From the NCBI GenBank assembly GCA_946902875.1, contig OX336338.1, positions 5,757,971 to 5,821,970 of the forward strand: a DNA stretch of 64,000 nt, written 5' to 3'. Below, piece after piece: positions 1 to 8,839 of the stretch. How positions within the stretch are numbered: the first letter of the stretch is position 1; every line of letters begins with the position of its first letter. Both the position numbers and the translations under genes were made by a program. Below the pieces are notes generated by a model. The model was not told where the DNA came from. It did no database searches and saw only the letters and a list, made by a program, of their open reading frames with translations. Origin of the DNA: Nematopogon swammerdamellus (taxonomy: Eukaryota; Arthropoda; Insecta; Lepidoptera; Adelidae).

Positions 1-261
1 GCGACGCTGCATTAAACTAATTCATATAACTATGTTAATAACACCTATATCGAATAAAAAAATACGCTTCAATCTCGATGCAAATGATGCTAATGCGTTC
101 CGATTAGACGGAGCTATCATTTCGGCATTATGTTGTCCATCAAATTAAAGCATTTTACATAAAAATTACTATAATATTTCCGCTACTCCCCAAAAACACA
201 TGTATTCACGTTTACGTCCCGGCCCACTTTAAGCTTTCGTCGGTCCATTCAAATGCAACAC
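1..261. other. AT-rich DNA, nothing recognised
   Basis: No repeat shared with the rest of the window, no hairpin and no open frame of note. It flanks the first Helitron-like copy. Confidence 0.5.
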
Positions 262-645
262 TCAAACCTACTAATAATAAATCTGCAAGGGATGGTCATG
301 TAGTAAGTTACTTTGTTTTATGAGATATTGCGTTTGTAGACTCTATGTATGATTCTAAAACTAAATTGACGATTTTTAGAAAAAAATCTGTATGCATGTA
401 TGTATGTTCCTCCATAACTCTTAAACCGATCATCCGAATTCGATGAAACTTAGTACAATCACATTTTATTATACGGGACACAGGATATTATGCTAAATAA
501 AATTCAGTTCCGGTTACGCTAAGATGTGGCTCTCATACAAACCGAATTGTTCCGCGCGTCGAAATAAAGGTACGGTAGCGGGCATACTTACTTTCTTCTT
601 TTTAAATACGAATTTCACGCGAGCGAAGCCGCGGGTAAAAGCTAG
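262..645 (+). mobile_element. Nonautonomous Helitron-like element, copy 1
   Basis: The copy starts with TC followed by ACTAATAATAAATCTG and ends in CTAG followed by T. About a dozen bases before the end is a GC-rich stem-loop (CGCG, bulged A, GC / GAA loop / GCCGCG). A TC start, a 3' hairpin and a CTAG end inserted before T are the classical Helitron signature. The body carries a short (GTAT)n stretch and the phrase GTGGCTCTCATACAAACCGA, shared with five other copies here at 19978, 21026, 33214, 44654 and 47717. No coding capacity, so it must have been moved by an autonomous relative. The base before TC is C, not the expected A. Confidence 0.75.
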
Positions 646-822
646 TAGAATCTAGTAGAATTACGAACATTCGATTGAGAAGACATTCAGCCATAGTGGT
701 TGTAAGAGCGTAGTTCGTGTTATGAAACGCAGATCAAGGAAGAACTCTACTTCAACTGTCGTCATTTGAGTTTGGATATAGGTAGAGTTTAGAGAAACTA
801 CAAGTACGTTTTATTGTTCATA

Positions 823-1190
823 GAAACTGACAGGGTTGGGCTACATCACCTACTACATCCGTGAAGTCAGCCCATAACACCTTGGTGAACTAGGTGACAT
901 TTCTGTGCTTCCCTTCGGTTGAGTCGGCTACACTGAACTGGACAGAAAACACGAACTATTTACATAGCCGTTTCAATCGACCTTTCATTCAGTGCGGTGG
1001 TCCCAAACCGGACGGGTTAAACCCTACGAACTAGTGAGATGAGAAGGGACGGAACCTACACACAGTTTTACGTGGAATCCAAACCTCAGTCAGCCTCCAA
1101 CGGTCAGCGGTCACCCATCCAAGTACTGACCGCGTCCAGGGTTGCTTAGTAACAGTCGACCGACCGCATCACTGAGCTACCGAGGCTGAC
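823..1190 (-). mobile_element. 5S-headed SINE, near full length
   Basis: On the minus strand the head runs GTCAGCCTCGGTAGCTCAGT (a tRNA-type A box, TAGCTCAGTG), then a 5S rRNA internal control region (GGTCAGTACTTGGATGGGTG), and closes with GAGGCTGAC, complementary to the first nine bases. The body follows (GTGGTA...ACCACCGCACTGAATG), then a 3' part ending CTGTCAGTTTC. Because the head carries Pol III internal promoter elements it could once have driven its own transcription. It has no coding capacity and would have used a LINE's reverse transcriptase. This copy is complete apart from the A-rich tail. Confidence 0.8.
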
Positions 1191-1202
1191 AAAATTGTAG
1201 GG

Positions 1203-1376
1203 CTCCACTTAAAATTGTAGGGATCTCCCTTCTTACCTTAATAGGTGGTAGCGGTAAACCCACCCGGATTGGTACCACCGCACTAAATTAAAGGTCGGTC
1301 GAGCGGTCACGCATCCAAGTAGTGACCGCGCCCAGGTCTGCGTATGAATATGATCACCACTGAGCTACCGAGGCTA
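1203..1376. mobile_element. Scrambled 5S-SINE fragments
   Basis: About 1227-1300 carries the SINE body in plus orientation (GGTACCACCGCACTAAATTA). From about 1301 the head follows in minus orientation (GTGACCGCGCCCAG to GAGCTACCGAGGCT). Head and body therefore point in opposite directions and abut, which indicates an inversion or two insertions rather than one intact SINE. It lies 12 bp from the intact minus copy at 823-1190. Confidence 0.65.
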
Positions 1377-1841
1377 TCAAAGTATTTTCCTCCATAAAAG
1401 ATATGTACTCGTATGTATCCGGAAAGCACAACCATTGTGGGAATGTGTGAACGATAGAGAAAAATAATGGTTATTTAACGATTTTATGTTAGTTTCAGGA
1501 AAATTGTATCGCGCTGAGACTGAACACAGCACCTGCTAGTTATGAGCAAAAACCTTCATAGTACTCGTAAAAGTGTATTGCAAAAAAATAAATAAAAAAA
1601 ACTGGTCAAACATCAGCTGTGTCCGCTTGCGTGTAGGTTACAATCGGAACCTATTTTTGACAGCTGTCAATTTAGATCCAGGAGCCGCAACATAGGCATC
1701 CATGTCAATTGCTTGCGTGCAGAAGCCGTTTCCGTAAAATCAATACATAGTATCCACTCATAAATTATACCTATTGAGTCTAATTTGAATGCCTTCGGAT
1801 ATTTTCAACCGGAATGCTAGACAAGAGCGAACAGACAGGTG

Positions 1842-1845
<4 letters not shown>
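1377..1845. other. No recognised feature
   Basis: Moderately AT-rich DNA with short A-runs around 1580. No repeat found elsewhere in the window, no convincing frame. Confidence 0.4.

Positions 1846-1872
<27 letters not shown>
1846..1872. repeat. (GT)n microsatellite
   Basis: An uninterrupted run of GT dinucleotides, about 13 copies. The reading frames across it are repeat artefacts. Confidence 0.95.
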
Positions 1873-1878
<6 letters not shown>

Positions 1879-2010
1879 TTGGGTCGCGGGAGGATAGCGT
1901 CGGTCGCGGATCGCGTGAGGCGCACAACTCCAGCAAACAACCGTTGAACGATCGGAACAGCATTTAGCTAATCGCGGACGCGGCCGCGAGCGAGTTGCGC
2001 GTGCGCATGC

Positions 2011-2503
2011 CCCACGCCTAGGGTTGCCAACTCTTCGTGTCGGTAATCCGGGAGACTGGAAATTTGCCTTGAAAAAATACAGGAAGAAAAATAAGTAGAT
2101 CGAACATATTTTGGCGGCTTGAACTCGTGCCATCATAAGTTCGCTCGGCGGCTATTTCCCTCTCTTTCTAACAATGCCCGCTTTTTATACATTTTATGTT
2201 ATTATGAAGAAATTATACCTACAAATTCTACAAAAGCTGAGGCAGGCAAATTGTTAAATTTATTAATGATTTCAATTTAAAAACAAATAACAGTTCTGTT
2301 TATTTAATTATTCAATTACATTACAACATTTTTGTATTATAAACATTATAAACATTATAATTTATTCACGAACAATTTATCCGCCTTCATTTTTTTCCGG
2401 GAGTCCTTCCTATCGTTCTGGGAGCCGGGAGATTATCAAAATTATACATGTGAGTCCGGGAGAATCCCGGAATTCCGGGAGGGTTGGCAAGCCTACCCAC
2501 GCC
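2011..2503. mobile_element. hAT-type nonautonomous DNA transposon with 8-bp TSD
   Basis: Terminal inverted repeats TAGGGTTGCCAACTC (left, from 2019) and GAGGGTTGGCAAGCCTA (right, to 2495). Both are flanked by the identical octamer CCCACGCC at 2011-2018 and 2496-2503. An 8-bp duplication plus a TAGGGTTGCCAAC terminus is typical of hAT-family elements. The 477-bp interior has no transposase frame. The duplication is perfect, so the boundaries are secure; the superfamily call rests on motif only. Confidence 0.88.
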
Positions 2504-2922
2504 ACGCACGACGACAGCGCGCCGCGCCGCCGCGCCGATACAACACTACATTATGCAAATCATCCTATTGTATTAATTCGGAGCGAGATCGGGCTCGGGG
2601 ATACAGCTTATATAATTTATTTATATTTATTTTCTAAAATGTGCGGTCACGGTGAGGCCAGGGCGAGCGGGGGTGCGCGGGGCGCGCGGCGCGGGCGGAG
2701 CGCTCGATCTTATCGATACCGCCCGACCTCTGTCAATCAAATCACTAACGCTTTCGAAACGAATATTCGAAATACCAAATAAGCTTTTCGAGCGAGCGCA
2801 CCGGACGACGAAGCGGCGCTACCTAGGCGCTTACAGTGCCCACCGGTTTGGATTAATTCGAAAATAATATAATTAAAAGCACTTGTTTACCGAACGAACA
2901 TGGTCACCACGAACCACGAACA
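2504..2922. other. CpG-rich patch and unique flank
   Basis: 2504-2540 and 2640-2710 are strongly GC and CpG rich, separated by an AT stretch. The frames here are short and without recognisable motifs. It could be regulatory or an unmethylated patch; nothing more can be said from sequence. Confidence 0.35.
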
Positions 2923-3262
2923 GGTACCGTGTGGGGCCGGTACTTAAAAAGAATAGCCCCACTGCATCTCTCCCCATGCATGGCGTAAAAGGCAACTAAA
3001 GGGATAAGGACAAGATGCCGTGCTAAAGGGCGACAGGTTCGCCACCTCTCACCTTGGCACGGTACTTCCACCGAGTCATGCAGCAGGTGGGTCCTCGTGC
3101 CTTACTTGTTGCTTGATCGATTGAATCTTGTTCGAATACTTTGCGAAACGCGGTGGTCGGTGTTGTGCTGTAATTGACCAGAGTTCTTGCAGCACAACAC
3201 CGATTACTCTGCTTACCCCGATTGTCGGGATTCAACGTGTGTGATATGTATGTATGCACTTA
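2923..3262 (+). repeat. Dispersed repeat C, near full copy
   Basis: Starts GGTACCGTGTGGGGCCGGTA, passes through AATAGCCCCACTGCATCTCT and AAAAGGCAACTAAAGGGATA, and ends near ACCCCGATTGTCGGGATTCA. The same order recurs at 34341 (minus), 41256 (minus), 43325, 46228, and as fragments at 25051 and 37796. There is no coding capacity and no clear TIR. I cannot assign a class: a SINE or the 3' end of a LINE is possible. Confidence 0.7.
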
Positions 3263-3300
3263 TTTGCCATTATTATAAGCATGTACAGTTCCAGGCAGCA

Positions 3301-3432
3301 AATAATGTGTGTCGAGCTTTAGAAAGAGACAATCCGGTTGTAGAGCGTCGTCCCTGTCGCACGAGTCTCTGTGCGACAGGGACGACGCTTTATAACCGGA
3401 TCGTCTCTTTCTAAAGCACGATACGCATTATT
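3301..3432. repeat. 132-bp foldback, 62-bp arms, 8-nt loop
   Basis: Left arm 3301-3362 and right arm 3371-3432 are reverse complements over all 62 bases with about eight mismatches. Twenty or more bases next to the loop (around GCGTCGTCCCTGTCGCAC) pair perfectly. The loop GAGTCTCT is only 8 nt. It sits between repeat C and a minus-strand tRNA-SINE. It may be a tiny foldback transposon or a source of a long hairpin RNA; no target duplication is clear. Confidence 0.8.
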
Positions 3433-3436
3433 TTTT

Positions 3437-3675
3437 TATGTAATCCGGTATGGGTGCCTGGGTCGGTCGGTTGCGCCAAAGCGCATGCTCCGACCAGCCA
3501 ATATCACCTCCGAGAAGGTAGGTGCCATACCGGAAAATTCCCTGGATTGCTGGACTAGAGGATAACACAACCGAGGCTGCTATGCGGCCATCTTACATCG
3601 AGTACGGTGTTAACAACCCAGTCGGCTACAATTTGAGCCTAACAACTAGTAAGGGGCAAGGGAACTGTACCAAAG
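3437..3675 (-). mobile_element. tRNA-SINE body fragment
   Basis: Minus-strand copy of the SINE seen at 46610 and 48415, beginning at its A-rich 3' end (T-run on the plus strand at 3430-3436). Shared phrases are CAGCCAATATCACCTCCGAG, AGGTAGGTGCCATACCGGA and AACCCAGTCGGCTACAATTT. The tRNA-like head is missing, so the copy is 5' truncated, as is common for SINEs. Confidence 0.75.
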
Positions 3676-3689
3676 TAAGTATCCTTACC

Positions 3690-3907
3690 TATAATAAAAT
3701 CCAACGTCTGCTTTCTGTCTGAGTGTCTGAGTGTCTGTCTGTCCGCTTATAACTCGAGAACCACTGAACCGATTTTAATAAAACAAAATTCTACGGATAG
3801 CTTGATTCTTCCCATCAACTATAGGCTACTTACTATCACGCTACATAGCTTATGAGGTTAGCAGTGAAGTGAAATATGAGAGCGGGCGGAGCCGCGGGCA
3901 CAGCTTG
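3690..3907 (+). mobile_element. Second Helitron-like family, 3' part
   Basis: Contains (CTGT)n-like runs, TTATAACTCGAGAACCACTG, and ends GCGGAGCCGCGGGCACAGCTT, which parallels the GCGAAGCCGCGGGTAAAAGCTAG end of the Helitron-like copies. A similar internal phrase (CACTATAGGCTACATGACAT) recurs near 40870. The phrase AACTCGAGAACCACTG is also the core of the 100-bp satellite at 30119. Class is uncertain: the expected CTAG terminus reads CTTG. Confidence 0.5.
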
Positions 3908-4330
3908 TGTTATATATAACCGAACACGATCGAGTGTAAAGTATTTATTTTGGCTTGAGGTGGAAGGGTCGGCGGAGGCGGCGGCGGGAAGGTTCGATGG
4001 GTAGTGGGGCCGCGCGGGCACACCGCAATGGACACACTGTTGCCAACTGGTGAAATAGAAAAGTAGCTAGTTGAGAATCTGAAAGTAGCTAGAAGTAGCT
4101 AAATGTATTAAAAAAAAAAACTGTCCTTTGTCATGGTTTTTCTACGAATCTACTTATTTCCTCATACAGATTAATCCCCTCAAAGGCTATAGATTTATTT
4201 TATTGCACCATACGTAAGTAGAGAAATAAAAAACTTACTATTTCACAAAAGTGATTTATTTGTCTCAGATTTCACACACCACAAACCCATTACACCTACA
4301 TACTATAACAAATAACGGTTAGGTACTAAC

Positions 4331-4697
4331 AAAAAAGTTTTAAAAAACATAAAACCGACTTCCTAAAAAAAGTAAAACTAAAAAACTATTTAAAATAAAA
4401 ATATAAAAACCGCCTTCAAAAATATGTGAAATAAAAACCTAAAAAAAAAAACGAACCCTAGAGTTGAAGGCGGTGCTAAAAAGGCTACACAAATCACAAA
4501 GGATATTATCATCCGCTCATGTTTTCTTTCATGCATCATTTTTGCTTGCTTTAGCACCGCCTTCAACTCTAGGGTTCGTTTTTTTTTTAGGTTTTTATTT
4601 CACATATTTTTGAAGGCGGTTTTTATATTTTTATTTTAAATAGTTTTTTAGTTTTACTTTTTTTAGGAAGTCGGTTTTATGTTTTTTAAAACTTTTT
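4331..4697. repeat. Foldback with nearly identical arms of about 150 bp
   Basis: Left arm 4331-4480 and right arm 4550-4697 are reverse complements with hardly a mismatch outside homopolymer lengths. Landmarks are AACCCTAGAGTTGAAGGCGG and CATAAAACCGACTTCCTA. The spacer is about 69 bp. Near-identity of the arms implies youth or ongoing gene conversion. It lies inside the 2.8-kb TIR element. Confidence 0.9.
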
Positions 4698-4821
4698 TTT
4701 TATTTCACAGTTTTTTTTAGTAATTTTTTGCTATTAATGTACTCGGCGGAATCGCTCGGCCTTCGGCCTCGCGATTCCGCCTCGCTTTCCAATCCGATCT
4801 TGACCCAATTAAAATAGGACC

Positions 4822-5172
4822 ACGTCAGCTTCGATAGCTCAGTGGTGCAGACAGTCAACTGTCGCTATTGAATTTTCAGCAACGCTGGGTGCGGTCAGTA
4901 CTTAGATGGGTGACCGCTGACCGTTGGAGGCTGACCAAGGTTCGGATTCCTCGTAAAACTGTAAGTCCCTTCCCTCGTAATCTTACTTGGTGGTAGGGTT
5001 TAACCTTCCCGGGTTGATACCACCGCACTGAATTAAACGTCGGTCGAAACGGCTATGTAAATAGTTTGTGTTTTCCGACCAGTTCAGTGTAGTCAGCACG
5101 ATCAAAGGGGGAAGCACTGACATGGCACTGGTGTTATGGGCTGACATCACGGACGTTGTAGGTGATGTTGCA
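4822..5172 (+). mobile_element. 5S-headed SINE, 3' truncated
   Basis: The head begins CGTCAGCTTCGATAGCTCAG, then AGCAACGCTGGGTGCGGTCA and GTACTTAGATGGGTGACCGC (5S-like internal control region), then GGAGGCTGAC. The body follows through ATACCACCGCACTGAATTAA to GCTGACATCACGGACGTTGT. The usual end (CAACCGTGTCAGTTTCCAT plus A tail) is replaced at about 5172 by family F sequence. A frame of 122 codons over the 3' part is a by-product. Confidence 0.8.
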
Positions 5173-5530
5173 GAACTTAGTAGAATGGACAGACATAAAC
5201 GTGTTACGGAAGCCTACTTTTATTATAAAATAACCGTCGGAGGACCTTGGTTGAAAATTGTAAAATTTAGTAGAACGGATAGACATGCATATGTTACGGA
5301 ACCCTACATTCATTTTGCAGAACTTAGTAGAATGGACAGACATAAACGTGTTACGGAACCCTACTTAACAGTTGCACTCCGGGAGTGCCGGCAGATCCCG
5401 TGCCACTCTAACTTAACCCTTAACGCAATGACTTAAGGTTTCATTTTAAAAATGACGCTGACGCGATGTCGCGAGTTATACATTTTTACCCACCTAAAAA
5501 AGTGCCAAGAGCCGCTAAAGAAGTTTTCAC
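5173..5530. repeat. Family F module with three short internal repeats
   Basis: AACTTAGTAGAATGGACAGA followed by CATAAACGTGTTACGGAA occurs at 5175 and 5320, with a diverged version at 5265. It is followed by an inverted GCACTCCGGGAGTGC near 5385. 5440-5525 matches, in reverse, the repeat at 23770-23990 (AGCGGC...TTGGCACTTTTTT). So the same composite family lies here and at 23.7-24.6 kb. Confidence 0.6.
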
Positions 5531-5549
5531 TTCAAAAACCTCAGGGTTA

Positions 5550-6510
5550 TCCCCTTTCAAATAAAAAAAAAAAGAATTTTCAAAATCGGCCCACAATTGA
5601 CGGAGTAATCGCGTAACAAACAACCAAAAAAAAGAAAACATACCGTCGAATTGAGAATCTTTTAGGTCTAAAGTAAATTTCTCGTGAAGACAAATGCAAC
5701 GAGCCCAAACACGATGGGTTTATCATGTGTAGTTTAGGAGTTCCTATGGCCACCTTCTGTCTCCATCATCAAACCAGCTCGATGGTACTCGGTACAGTAG
5801 GTACTGGCCAGGTACCATAATAAATTAAGCGCCGGTCGGAAAAGATAAAAAATTTCAAATTTAGAATATTCATGAAACAAGGGTCCGAATATGTATCACT
5901 AGTATATCGATTCATGTATTTCAACAGGACAGAGAAAATTTCAAAATATTAGGTATTTAATACTTTTAGTTTTTGTTTTTTTTTGTTTTTTGGAAATCGG
6001 TTTAATATTTTTTAAAACAGTTTTTATTTCATTCTTTTTAGTAATATTACATAAAAAAGAATAATCGAAATCGAATAATCGAAATCGATTGAAGTGTTAC
6101 AGAATTATTCGCCATATGTGTCAGACTGCAAATTGCTGAATAAGTCCACATCACAAATGTTTTGCTGAAGGTAACCACACACCATACTAATTTATCAAAC
6201 TGAAAATTGCCGAAAACGACCACATCACAAGTTTTGCTGAAGGTAACCACACACCATAGTATTATGCTGATTTTTCGAAAACCACTGAACCAATTTCGAT
6301 AAAATTGAAATGGGACCACCTCGGAAGTATGACCTAACTAACAAAAAAAGAATTTTCTAAATCGGCCCTCAATTGACGGAGAAATCGTGTTACAAACATA
6401 CAAAAAAGTAAAAAAAAAAAAAAAATAAATAAATAAAAAAAAAAATAAAAAAAAAAAAACATACAGACGAATTGAGAACCTCCTCCTTTTTTGGAAGTCG
6501 GTTAAAAATG
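5550..6510. repeat. Two copies of family E end and a 74-bp duplication
   Basis: AATCGGCCCACAATTGACGG (5585) and AATCGGCCCTCAATTGACGG (6360) each lead through A-rich runs to GAATTGAGAA, and the second ends TTTTTTGGAAGTCGGTTAAA, a common lepidopteran repeat terminus. Between them, about 6146-6290 holds two 74-bp-spaced copies of TGCTGAAGGTAACCACACAC. The frames over this stretch are low-complexity artefacts. Confidence 0.55.
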
Positions 6511-6548
6511 CGTTTCGTATGGTGCGCCCAGCACCATACGAAACGCAT
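6508..6548. repeat. Perfect 18-bp hairpin, 5-nt loop
   Basis: ATGCGTTTCGTATGGTGC at 6508-6525 pairs without mismatch with 6531-6548; the loop is GCCCA. It directly follows the family E terminus inside the 2.8-kb element. Confidence 0.9.
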
Positions 6549-6846
6549 GCATGATAGATGACTGAAACAGTCGGATTGATACGATACAATACTACTACTA
6601 ATACGAAAAGAACAAACTAATAATGCGAAGAGGTGACGAGATTTCCCCCGATTCCATAGACAATGCTTTCTGTTCAAAACTCCCAGTTGGGAAGTGTTGC
6701 AAGCTATAAATCTTAAATTTTTACCAAAGCAGCTAGAAAAGTAGCTAGTTTTTTTTGCAGCTAAAATGATTATTTTGTAGCTGAGAACATCCAAAAGTTG
6801 CTAGATCTAGCTATAAAGTAGCTAAGTTGGCAACAGTGAATGGACA

Positions 6847-7108
6847 ACGTCCGGTCGTCCGTTCTTCCTCCCTCGCTTCGCCCAATTTATTTTTCACCCC
6901 CCGCACCGCCCCCGCTCCACCGCAGACGCACTTACGCCCGAATCCGTTTCCAATAAGTCGCGTGTCGCGTATTTGTTACTCACATGTACGTACATAGTCT
7001 ACTTTAAAGGCTGACACTGGTTTTGTGTGGACTCGCTTGTCCATTAATGGTTGATTTGATAGGCAGCTAGTGTAGTAAGTCTTATAAATCAGGCTGTAGC
7101 GAAACATT
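6847..7108. other. Flank of the 2.8-kb element, moderately CpG rich
   Basis: 6860-6960 is C-rich without a recognisable gene or repeat; the remainder is ordinary AT-rich DNA. Confidence 0.35.
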
Positions 7109-7506
7109 ATTAGGGTTCCGTATCCGTCGTACGGACCCTATTACTAAGCCTACGCCATCTGTCTGTCTCTCTGTCTGTCTGTCCGTCTGTCCGAGGGCTG
7201 TATCTCTTGAACCGTAATAGGTAGCCCGGTGAAATTTTCACAGAATATGTGTTATTATGGCCGATATAACAAATAATAAAAATAAGAAAAAGTAAAAAAA
7301 ATCACGGGGTCCCCATATAAGAAACTAAAAAGTGTATGCGCGCCATCTACCGAAAAGAGTATGAAGTATTTTAACTAATCATGAATTTTAACTAATACGA
7401 AGCATTTCGTAAATCGCGCCATAGATAGGCGTGAGTGGCGCTGACCATGACAAGGCGATACGGAACCCTCGGTGCGCGAGTTCGACTCGCACTTGGCCGG
7501 TTTTTT
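7109..7506 (-). mobile_element. Dispersed repeat D, full-length copy
   Basis: On the minus strand it begins with the signature CCGGCCAAGTGCGAGTCGAA, then CGCACCGAGGGTTCCGTAT. It carries (CAGA)n before its end and finishes near TACGGAACCCTA. The same family occurs at 11652, 27585, 45526 and 61609. GGTTCCGTA occurs in inverted form near both ends. On the plus strand the terminus GAGTTCGACTCGC with a following T6 resembles a tRNA T-arm plus Pol III stop, but no A box is seen. No coding capacity. Confidence 0.75.
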
Positions 7507-8040
7507 CTATAGGTATATATGTGCCACATCAAACAGGAGTAAACATATCTGTACGTACCTTATCTATATGATCTCAGCTAATCGATTCAATGATATTGAT
7601 ACGAGTATATGTAGGTAAGTACTTGAAATCTATGAGGTTTCCTATTAATTTGTTGTTTTTATTTTCTCCTAAAATTAACTAAAGTAGGTAACTTCTTTGC
7701 GCAATGTTGCCGTTTATAATAAATAATATTTTATTTTATTTAATTCGATAAATTTACAAATACCATTTACTTTGCTCTAGCTTCAAATGGATGCCAGAGC
7801 AAAGTAAATTCGACGACGCGATGTGAATTTGTCCGACAAGTTGAATACATAGATAGATACACAAGTTTATTGCCCACACTCAACGAACTATAACGAAGGC
7901 AAACAAAAGGGGGTGAAGATTTACTAAGTGCAGCGTGACATAAATCAACCATATCGTTAATTCCATTATTTCTGTGAGTCAACTCAATTCCGCAAACCAA
8001 TTGATTGTTAATAGTCTTGTGGGGTTGTGAGACGCTGCAG
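7507..8040. other. Low-feature DNA with one perfect hairpin
   Basis: 7765-7778 (ATTTACTTTGCTCT) pairs perfectly with 7796-7809 across a 17-nt loop. The rest shows no repeat or frame of note. Confidence 0.5.
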
Positions 8041-8460
8041 CGGGGCGGAGGGCGGGGGACGAGGCTATAAAGATTTGTGTCCGCGCGGGCAGACCGGAAA
8101 GGCCATTTATTCCCCCTTTCAATATGTCATTGCCGGTTTTATTGGAGTTCTAAGATGCTTTTTCGTGGAGAAATCTCTGGACAAGTGGACCTAAGTCCGC
8201 TTTATGGCTGTCGGGACGGCTGCGGAGGGGCGGGGCGGGGCGGGGAGCGCGGCTCGAGCGAGGCAGGTGAGGCGAGGGTGGCCCCGCCTCGTGTTTACAA
8301 CGTTTTTATTGGGACACTCGCGTGGATTCTGGCTGCGTTTCCGTCGTCTTGAGTCAGTGTCGGGACGCTTTACGATATTCACACAAAACTCTCGCGCGAG
8401 AACCGCTTCGTGTCATCTTCAGAGCTGACATGGAAGGGAAACGTTACCAATTAGGTAGGT
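8040..8460 (+). promoter_or_regulatory. CpG-rich stretch with promoter-like motifs (speculative)
   Basis: A GC-rich block (8040-8100, 8210-8290) contains CTATAAAG near 8068, and further on TCAGTG at 8353, which resembles the arthropod initiator. An ATG at 8430 opens a short frame with no recognisable domain. Such motifs arise often by chance. Confidence 0.15.
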
Positions 8461-8587
8461 ACCGTCTCCCGGTGAAAACTAAGCAGGTAAGTAGGTACCA
8501 CCGTTCCAATGTGACCACAGATTTTTTTTTTATTGATTCCGAACTGGGTGTCTCTGCTCGAGGTCGAAGCTTCAGGCGATGCCAATT

Positions 8588-8839
8588 TCACCGCCGAGGA
8601 CGTGCCAGTCCGGCTTGGAGGTGGACTAATGTCGCTGGGGAAAGGCTATTAATTCGCGATTTGAAGATCCGTGGATTGTAGGAGTGGGGAAAGATATTCC
8701 CTGGGAGCCCGTTCCACACCTTTACAGTGCGGCACAACAACCATTTAGAGAATTGTGCAGTTCGAAGAACTCTTCTGTCGACTACAAAGGGGTGTTCCGC
8801 GAGAGTATGGTGGGTTTGGCGAAGGCGATATATGGGCAA
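8588..8839 (-). pseudogene. Non-LTR reverse transcriptase C-terminal fragment
   Basis: The 83-codon frame contains HPFVVDRRVLRT, then LCRTVKVWNGLPGNIFP, then YNPRIFKSRINSL. The order HPFVVD ... R-A/V-WN-LP ... F ... YN..FK.RIN is the C-terminal signature of reverse transcriptases encoded by many insect LINEs. The catalytic part of the enzyme is absent, so this is a dead 5'-truncated copy or a decayed remnant. It differs in its tail from the group at 17.7, 39.2 and 57.7 kb, which ends AGMAP before its stop. The overlapping plus-strand frames are shadows. Confidence 0.75.

Larger units (their letters stand above)
4027..6846. mobile_element. 2.8-kb hAT-type TIR element with 8-bp TSD and nested repeats
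   Basis: The left end (4035) reads CACTGTTGCCAACTGG. The right end (6838), reverse complemented, reads CACTGTTGCCAACTTAGC. Both are flanked by the identical octamer AATGGACA (4027-4034 and 6839-6846). Behind each TIR lie repeated AGTAGCTAG motifs (4061-4104 and 6730-6825), like the subterminal transposase-binding repeats of hAT elements. No transposase frame is visible. The interior holds a foldback (4331-4697), a 5S-SINE (4822-5172), family F repeats (5173-5530) and family E ends near 5560 and 6350. The octamer match makes the boundaries firm despite the size; internal insertions probably post-date arrival. Confidence 0.88.

Noticed and set aside
4822..4935. A functional 5S rRNA gene
   Set aside because: Only the control region resembles 5S rRNA; the 5' half is different and SINE body follows, so it is a SINE head.
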